DNA of 64,000 nucleotides, from positions 310,001 through 374,000 of the forward strand of contig NZ_JAMXMX010000005.1 of the NCBI RefSeq assembly GCF_024055725.1, written 5' to 3'. A model generated the notes under the pieces. The model saw only the letters and a list, made by a program, of their open reading frames with translations. It made no database searches and was not told the DNA's origin. Shown here piece after piece: positions 59,435 to 64,000 of the stretch. Position 1 is the first letter of the stretch. Each line of letters begins with the position of its first letter. The translations under genes were made by a program, and so were the position numbers. Source of the DNA: Actinoallomurus spadix. Lineage in GTDB: Bacteria; Actinomycetota; Actinomycetes; Streptosporangiales; Streptosporangiaceae.

Positions 59435-60661
59435 TTGAACATCGACATGGTCTCGGAGCACGCCAGTCCGCTCGCGACGCTGGGCGGCGCCGATGCGGGA
59501 GGCCAGAACGTCCATGTGGGAGCGCTCGCCGTCGCGCTGGCGGAGCGCGGCCACGAGGTCGTCGTCCACACGCGCCGCGACGACGCCGACCTGCCGGACT
59601 CGGTGCCCTTCGCGCCCGGGGTGACGGTCGAACACGTACCGGCGGGCCCGGCACGACCGATCCCCAAGGACGACCTGCTGCCGTACATGACCGACTTCGC
59701 GGCGCACTTGGGGCGGCGATGGCTGAGCAGACCCCCCGACATCGTGCACGCCCACTTCTGGATGAGCGGGCTCGCCGCCCTCGGCGGCGCCCGTGACCAC
59801 GGCGTGCCGGTGGTGCAGACGTTCCACGCCCTCGGCCGGGTCAAGCGCCGCTACCAGCGGGACGCCGACACGAGCCCGGCCGGCCGGGTGCGCCTGGAGG
59901 GCCAGGTCGGGCGCGACGCCACCGCGGTGGTGGCGACCTGCACCGATGAGGTCCGGGAGCTGGGCGCGTACGGCGTGCCGCCGGACCGTGTCTTTGTCGT
60001 GCCCTGCGGGGTCGACACCGAGCGTTTCCGCCCGGACGGTCCCGTGTCCGAGCGTGACGGCGCCCGGCCGCGCGTCCTGACGGTCGGCCGGCTGGTCCCC
60101 CGCAAGGGCGTCGACACCCTCCTCGAGGCGATGCGCCGCGTCCCGGACGCGGACCTGCTGATCGCGGGCGGGCCGGAACGCTCCAGGCTGGGCGACGACC
60201 CGGAGGCGCGCCGGCTGATGAGCCTGGCGGAGGAGTACGGCGTGACCGACCGCGTGGTCTTCCTGGGCCGGGTCGCGCACGACGAGATCCCGGCGCTGGT
60301 CCGCTCGGCGGACGTCGTCGTCTCCGTCCCCTGGTACGAGCCGTTCGGCATCGTCCCGATCGAGGCGATGGCCTGCGGCGTGCCCGTCGTCGCCTCGGCG
60401 GTGGGCGGGCACCTCGACACGGTCCTCGACGGCGTCACCGGACTGCGCGTGCCGCCCCGGCGGCCGGACGAGCTGGCCGCGAGCCTGCGCCGGCTGCTCG
60501 GCGACGCCGGGCTACGGCGTTCCCTGAGCCGCGCGGCGGCCGAGCACGCCCACGGCCGGTACTCGTGGGACCGGGTCGCGGCCGAGACGGAGTCCGTCTA
60601 CGAGCAGGTCATCGAGACGGCGCGGGAACGGCTGGCCTTCGCGGAAGGAGCACGGTCATGA
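59435..60661 (+). CDS. GT4 family glycosyltransferase
   Basis: A 408-residue GT-B enzyme starting at TTG (NIDMVSEHASPLATLGGADAGGQNVHVGALAVALAERGHEVVVHTRRDD). AAGGAGTG lies 6-7 bases ahead of the start. IVHAHFWMSGLAALGG, QTFHALGRVKRRYQ, VPCGVDTERF, LTVGRLVPRKGVDTLLEAM and the EPFGIVPIEAMACG motif (E-x7-E) are all present. The N-terminus resembles sucrose synthase/sucrose-phosphate synthase-like transferases, but the donor is unknown. It is the first gene of the plus-strand operon with gmhA, hldE and the SDR. Confidence 0.9.
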   Translation: MNIDMVSEHASPLATLGGADAGGQNVHVGALAVALAERGHEVVVHTRRDDADLPDSVPFAPGVTVEHVPAGPARPIPKDDLLPYMTDFAAHLGRRWLSRPPDIVHAHFWMSGLAALGGARDHGVPVVQTFHALGRVKRRYQRDADTSPAGRVRLEGQVGRDATAVVATCTDEVRELGAYGVPPDRVFVVPCGVDTERFRPDGPVSERDGARPRVLTVGRLVPRKGVDTLLEAMRRVPDADLLIAGGPERSRLGDDPEARRLMSLAEEYGVTDRVVFLGRVAHDEIPALVRSADVVVSVPWYEPFGIVPIEAMACGVPVVASAVGGHLDTVLDGVTGLRVPPRRPDELAASLRRLLGDAGLRRSLSRAAAEHAHGRYSWDRVAAETESVYEQVIETARERLAFAEGARS

Positions 60662-61461
60662 TCGATTCACATCTCACCGCGCTCGAAGAGGCGCTGCGGC
60701 GATTCCAGGCCCAGACCCCCCGCCTCGAGAGCTGGGGGCGGCGGCTGGCGACCGTCCTGGAGGACGGCGGGCGCCTGCTCGCCTGCGGAAACGGCGGCAG
60801 CGCCGAACAGGCCCAGCACCTGACCGCCGAGCTCGTCGGCCGGTACCAGACCGAGCGGCGGCCGTTCGCGGCGATCCCGCTGCACACCGACATCTCGGCG
60901 CTGACCGCGATCGGCAACGACTACGGCCACGAGGAGATGTTCGCCCGGCAGGTGCGGGCGCACGGCCGGCCCGGCGACGTGCTGATCTGCCTGTCCACGA
61001 GCGGCAGCAGCCGCAACGTCATCGCCGCCGCCAGGGCCGCCGCCGAGGTCGGTGTGCGGGCCTGGGCGCTGACCGGTCCCGGCCCGAACCCCCTGGCGGG
61101 GGTCTGCGCCGAGGCGGTCACGGTCGAGGCGCCGTCGACCGCCACCGTCCAGGAGGTGCACCTGGCCGCGATCCACATGCTGTGCGCCGCGATCGACGCG
61201 GTCGTGTGCGGCACCGCCGACGGCACGGTGAGGTGCGCGACCGGTGACGGCTCGACGGCGCACCGCGCCGGTGACGGCGCGAGGGCGCGCGGGACCGGTG
61301 ACGGGGCGATGCGGCGGGACACCGCCGACGGGGCGATGGCGCACGGGACCGGTGACGGCTCGACGGCGCACGGCAGCACCGACGGAACGAGCGTGCGCGG
61401 CGCCGCCGACGGCGCGCGCCGCGTGCTGGGCCTGGGCCGCGAAGCCGAGGAGGCCGTATGA
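60658..61461 (+). CDS. gmhA: Sedoheptulose 7-phosphate isomerase with repetitive C-terminal tail
   Basis: A 267-residue SIS-domain enzyme. Residues 1-~185 carry the GmhA motifs: CGNGGSAEQAQHLTAELVGRY (substrate loop and zinc-ligand His/Glu), HTDISALTAIGNDYGHEEMF, LSTSGSSRNVI and VQEVHLAAIHMLC. It converts sedoheptulose 7-phosphate to D-glycero-D-manno-heptose 7-phosphate. The last ~80 residues are unlike any GmhA: eight degenerate 8-10-residue units built on TGDG/ADG followed by a basic or polar residue pattern (see repeat). The ATG overlaps the stop of the GT4 gene (ATGA) and AAGGAG precedes it. Confidence 0.9.
   Translation: MIDSHLTALEEALRRFQAQTPRLESWGRRLATVLEDGGRLLACGNGGSAEQAQHLTAELVGRYQTERRPFAAIPLHTDISALTAIGNDYGHEEMFARQVRAHGRPGDVLICLSTSGSSRNVIAAARAAAEVGVRAWALTGPGPNPLAGVCAEAVTVEAPSTATVQEVHLAAIHMLCAAIDAVVCGTADGTVRCATGDGSTAHRAGDGARARGTGDGAMRRDTADGAMAHGTGDGSTAHGSTDGTSVRGAADGARRVLGLGREAEEAV
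61210..61427 (+). repeat. In-frame minisatellite coding the GmhA tail
   Basis: About eight 24-30-bp units, e.g. ACCGGTGACGGCTCGACGGC followed by GCAC, with every insertion a multiple of three. Two copies of TGDGSTAH are identical at protein level. It lies inside gmhA after the last structural helix. Confidence 0.75.
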
Positions 61462-62894
61462 GGGGCGGCCCGCTGGTCGTCATCGGCGACGTCCTGCTCG
61501 ACGTCGACCTCGAGGGATCCGCCGAACGGCTGACCCCGGACGCCCCCGTCCCCGTCGTCGACTGCCAGCGTGAGCGACATCGCGCGGGCGGCGCCGGGCT
61601 GGCCGCGACGCTGGCCGCCCGCCTGACCGGCCGGGACGTCGTCATGATCACCGCGCTCGGCGACGACCGGTCCGGGCGGCGCGTCCGCGACCTCCTCGCC
61701 TCGCGCGTCGAACTCGTCCCGCTGCCGATGAGGGGCACGACGCCCAGCAAGATCCGCGTCCGTGCCGCCGGGCAGTCGCTCGTCCGCCTCGACACCGGCG
61801 ACGGGCGCGCGGCCGACGGCCCGGTCGGCCCGCGGGTCGCGACGGCGCTGGAGCGGGCCGGCGCCGTCCTCGTCTCCGACTACGGGCGCGGGGTGACCGC
61901 CCACCCGGAGATCCGGCGGCTGCTGGCAGGCATGTCCGGTCGCACGCCGATCGTGTGGGACCCGCATCCGCGCGGGGCCGCGCCGCTGCCCCGCACCCGC
62001 CTCGTGACGCCGAACCGCGCCGAGGCCCGCGCCTTCGCCGGCGACGAGCCGGCCGCGGGCGACGAGGGGTTCGCCCAGGCCGCCCGGGACGCCGCCACGC
62101 TCGTGGCACGCTGGGAGGTCGGCGGTGTCGCCGTGACCCTCGGTGACCGCGGCGCGCTGCTGTCGGTCGGCGACGGCGTGCCGTTCGTGGCGCCCGCCCC
62201 GGAGACCGGGATCACCGACCGGGCCGACACCTGCGGAGCGGGCGACTCGTTCGCGGCCGCCGCCGCCCACGTGCTGCACGGAGGCGGCCTCGTCACCGAG
62301 GCGGTCACGGAGGCGGTGCGGTACGCGAGCGCGTTCGTCGCCGCCGGTGGCGCCGGAGCCGTCTCCGGCACGGAGACCCGACCGGCGGCCCCGGAGCCGC
62401 CCGCGGCGCCGGCCGGCGGTGAGCCCTGGGAGGTCGTCCGGCGGGTCCGCGAGCGCGGCGGCCGGGTCGTGGCCACCGGTGGCTGCTTCGACCTGCTGCA
62501 CGCCGGTCACGTCAGCATGCTGCGGGAGGCCCGCCGTCTCGGCGACTGCCTGGTGGTCTGTATCAACTCGGACGCGTCCGTACGCGCGCTGAAGGGTCCC
62601 GACCGGCCGCTGGTGCCAGTCAGCGACCGTGCCCGGGTGCTGTCGGCGCTGGAGTGCGTCGACGCGGTGGCGGTGTTCGACGAGCTGACGCCCGTCGAGC
62701 TGCTGGAGCGCCTGCGCCCCGACGTGTGGGTCAAGGGCGCCGACTACTCGGGCGGTGACCTGGTGGAGGCGGGCGTCGTCCGCCGCCACGGCGGAGAGGT
62801 CGTCCTCCTGCCCTATCTCGATGGTCGTTCGACGAGCCGTCTGGTCGCGCGGGTCCGCGAGACGGCGAGCACTCACGGAGGTGAGACCCGATGA
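61458..62894 (+). CDS. hldE: Bifunctional heptose 7-phosphate kinase / heptose 1-phosphate adenylyltransferase
   Basis: A 478-residue fusion, the same length as the Escherichia coli enzyme. Residues 1-~310 are a PfkB-type kinase: [51 protein letters not shown], and [17 protein letters not shown] with the catalytic Asp. Residues ~330-478 are a nucleotidyltransferase: [25 protein letters not shown] (HxGH), [27 protein letters not shown]. It phosphorylates heptose 7-phosphate at C1 and later makes ADP-heptose from heptose 1-phosphate; GmhB acts between the two steps. The ATG overlaps the gmhA stop (ATGA). Confidence 0.93.
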   Translation: MRGGPLVVIGDVLLDVDLEGSAERLTPDAPVPVVDCQRERHRAGGAGLAATLAARLTGRDVVMITALGDDRSGRRVRDLLASRVELVPLPMRGTTPSKIRVRAAGQSLVRLDTGDGRAADGPVGPRVATALERAGAVLVSDYGRGVTAHPEIRRLLAGMSGRTPIVWDPHPRGAAPLPRTRLVTPNRAEARAFAGDEPAAGDEGFAQAARDAATLVARWEVGGVAVTLGDRGALLSVGDGVPFVAPAPETGITDRADTCGAGDSFAAAAAHVLHGGGLVTEAVTEAVRYASAFVAAGGAGAVSGTETRPAAPEPPAAPAGGEPWEVVRRVRERGGRVVATGGCFDLLHAGHVSMLREARRLGDCLVVCINSDASVRALKGPDRPLVPVSDRARVLSALECVDAVAVFDELTPVELLERLRPDVWVKGADYSGGDLVEAGVVRRHGGEVVLLPYLDGRSTSRLVARVRETASTHGGETR

Positions 62895-63859
62895 CGGAAC
62901 GAGCGGTGGTCACCGGCGGGGCGGGGTTCCTCGGTTCGCACCTCTGCGAGCGCCTGCTCGCGCAGGGCACGTCGGTCATCTGCCTGGACAACTTCCTGAC
63001 CGGCTCCCCGCAGAACGTCGCCCACCTGATGGGCCGTCCCGGGTTCCGGCTGATCGAGTGCGACGTCACCGGCTTCGTGCACGTCCCCGGCGACGTGGAC
63101 CTCGTGCTGCACTTCGCGTCGGCGGCGTCGCCCATCGACTACCTGAAGCTTCCGCTGGAGACGCTGAAGGTCGGCGGGCTCGGCACGCTGCACGCGCTCG
63201 GCCTGGCGCGGGAGAAGGGCGCGCGGTTCATCCTGGCCTCCACCAGCGAGGTGTACGGGGACCCGCTGCGGCACCCGCAGCGCGAGGACTATTGGGGCAA
63301 CGTCAACCCGGTCGGCCCGCGCAGCGTGTACGACGAGGCCAAGCGCTACGGCGAGGCGCTGACGACGGCGTACCGCAACAGCCGGGGCGTGAACACCGGC
63401 ATCGTCCGGATCTTCAACACGTACGGCCCGCGGATGCGCCCGCACGACGGCCGGGCGATCCCGACGTTCATGCGCCAGGCACTGCTCGGCGAGCCGCTCA
63501 CGGTCGCCGGGGACGGCGGCCAGACCCGGTCGATCTGCTACGTCGACGACACGGTGAACGGCATCCTCGCGCTGGCCCGCAGCGACCTTCCCGGGCCGGT
63601 GAACATCGGCAACCCGGAGGAGATGACGATCCTGGAGCTCGCGGAGAGCATCCGCGACCTGGCCGGTTCGGACTCGCCGATCGAGTTCGTCGACCGGCCC
63701 GTCGACGACCCCGGGGTGCGCCGCCCCGACACGACCCTGGCCCGGGAACGGCTCGGCTGGCGGCCGGCCGTGCCGCGCGACGCCGGCCTGCGGCGGACCC
63801 TCGACTGGTTCGCGGCGGAGCTCGGCGTCGGGGCCGCCGCGCGCGCCGCCGGAACGTGA
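62891..63859 (+). CDS. Extended SDR, UDP-glucuronate decarboxylase-like epimerase/dehydratase
   Basis: A 322-residue extended SDR. The N-terminal [15 protein letters not shown] binds NAD, and the catalytic motifs are [14 protein letters not shown] and YDEAKRYGE (YxxxK). [37 protein letters not shown] and [14 protein letters not shown] resemble UXS/UDP-glucuronic acid decarboxylases more than HldD epimerases. It is the last gene of the operon, overlapping hldE by 4 bp, and may modify the nucleotide sugar co-used by the glycosyltransferases. The donor is unknown; a role as C6 epimerase of ADP-heptose is possible but not shown. A terminator follows. Confidence 0.88.
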   Translation: MTERAVVTGGAGFLGSHLCERLLAQGTSVICLDNFLTGSPQNVAHLMGRPGFRLIECDVTGFVHVPGDVDLVLHFASAASPIDYLKLPLETLKVGGLGTLHALGLAREKGARFILASTSEVYGDPLRHPQREDYWGNVNPVGPRSVYDEAKRYGEALTTAYRNSRGVNTGIVRIFNTYGPRMRPHDGRAIPTFMRQALLGEPLTVAGDGGQTRSICYVDDTVNGILALARSDLPGPVNIGNPEEMTILELAESIRDLAGSDSPIEFVDRPVDDPGVRRPDTTLARERLGWRPAVPRDAGLRRTLDWFAAELGVGAAARAAGT

Positions 63860-63910
63860 GAACCGCCCGCCCGCCGGCGTGCTCGACGGGGACGGCGGCG
63901 GGCGCGTAAG

Positions 63911-63940
63911 AGGCCGGTGCGGGAAGTTCCGCACCGGCCT
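63911..63940. terminator. Terminator after the heptose plus-strand operon
   Basis: A perfect 12-bp stem AGGCCGGTGCGG / CCGCACCGGCCT with loop GAAGTT, 52 bp after the SDR stop, followed by CGTCTC. Confidence 0.75.
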
Positions 63941-63942
63941 CG

Positions 63943-64000
63943 TCTCACTCCTGCCGAGGGGCTTCGTCCCTCTTCTCATTCCTGCCGAGGGGCCTCGTCG
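63943..64000. repeat. Two 31-bp direct repeats at the right edge
   Basis: TCTCACTCCTGCCGAGGGGC at 63943 recurs at 63974 as TCTCATTCCTGCCGAGGGGC, both followed by T/C-TCGTC. The array may continue beyond the window. Confidence 0.6.

Overview
This is a high-GC actinomycete chromosome window. The evidence is the GC-rich codon use, the GTG and TTG starts, the HrdB-type principal sigma factor, and a topoisomerase IV pair (parC, parE) lying near hrdB as in Streptomyces. The gene set (DUF5998, DUF7455, DUF5709, GNAT/acyl-CoA synthetase fusion) fits Streptosporangiales such as Thermomonosporaceae, but the genus cannot be fixed from sequence alone. No rRNA, tRNA, CRISPR array, intact insertion sequence or prophage was seen.

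Layout. 1-4.5 kb: the C-terminal part of a CHAT-domain protein cut by the window edge, an ABM-type monooxygenase with an AraC regulator, DUF2203, and an XRE regulator coupled to an atypical SDR. 4.6-11.5 kb: a translationally coupled operon (DUF5998, phosphodiesterase, sulfurtransferase), a very proline-rich 66-aa ORF, a Pat-like GNAT/acyl-CoA synthetase with a collapsed ATP-grasp region, and a PfkB kinase. 11.6-17.8 kb: RecQ-type helicase with a phosphoribosyltransferase tail, ArsR regulator, lactate oxidase-family enzyme, ClC channel with CBS domains, MarR regulator. 17.9-34.3 kb: conserved chromosomal core with parC, a two-component system with a membrane partner, a gene-free 0.8-kb stretch carrying a 28-bp minisatellite, parE, an ABC exporter, DUF7455, yaaA, hrdB and a PAS/GAF/SpoIIE phosphatase. 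34.8-47.7 kb: HhH-GPD protein, sulfite-oxidase-fold molybdoenzyme with cytochrome b, two unknown genes, a 5-oxoprolinase operon (DUF1445-pxpABC), and a stress block (DUF5709, large catalase, phosphoesterase, BON, hemerythrin).

47.8-52.7 kb: tandem GT2 glycosyltransferases, then a decay zone of gene stubs (ABC ATPase, a TetR-like tail, an alkaline-phosphatase-family N-terminus, an internally deleted EboB/TatD) around two intact relatives of the ebo cluster (eboE and a TIM-barrel epimerase). 52.9-63.9 kb: the most interesting region. Two divergent, tightly overlapping operons encode every enzyme for activated D-glycero-D-manno-heptose (GmhA, HldE, and GmhB fused to a GT2), two GT9 heptosyltransferase-like enzymes, two GT4 enzymes, a carbamoyltransferase and a UDP-glucuronate-decarboxylase-like SDR. 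A Gram-positive should not make LPS, so this looks like a carbamoylated, heptose-containing surface glycan or glycosylated metabolite locus. The 350-bp divergent region holds a large hairpin and a TTGACA promoter element followed by an operator-like inverted repeat.
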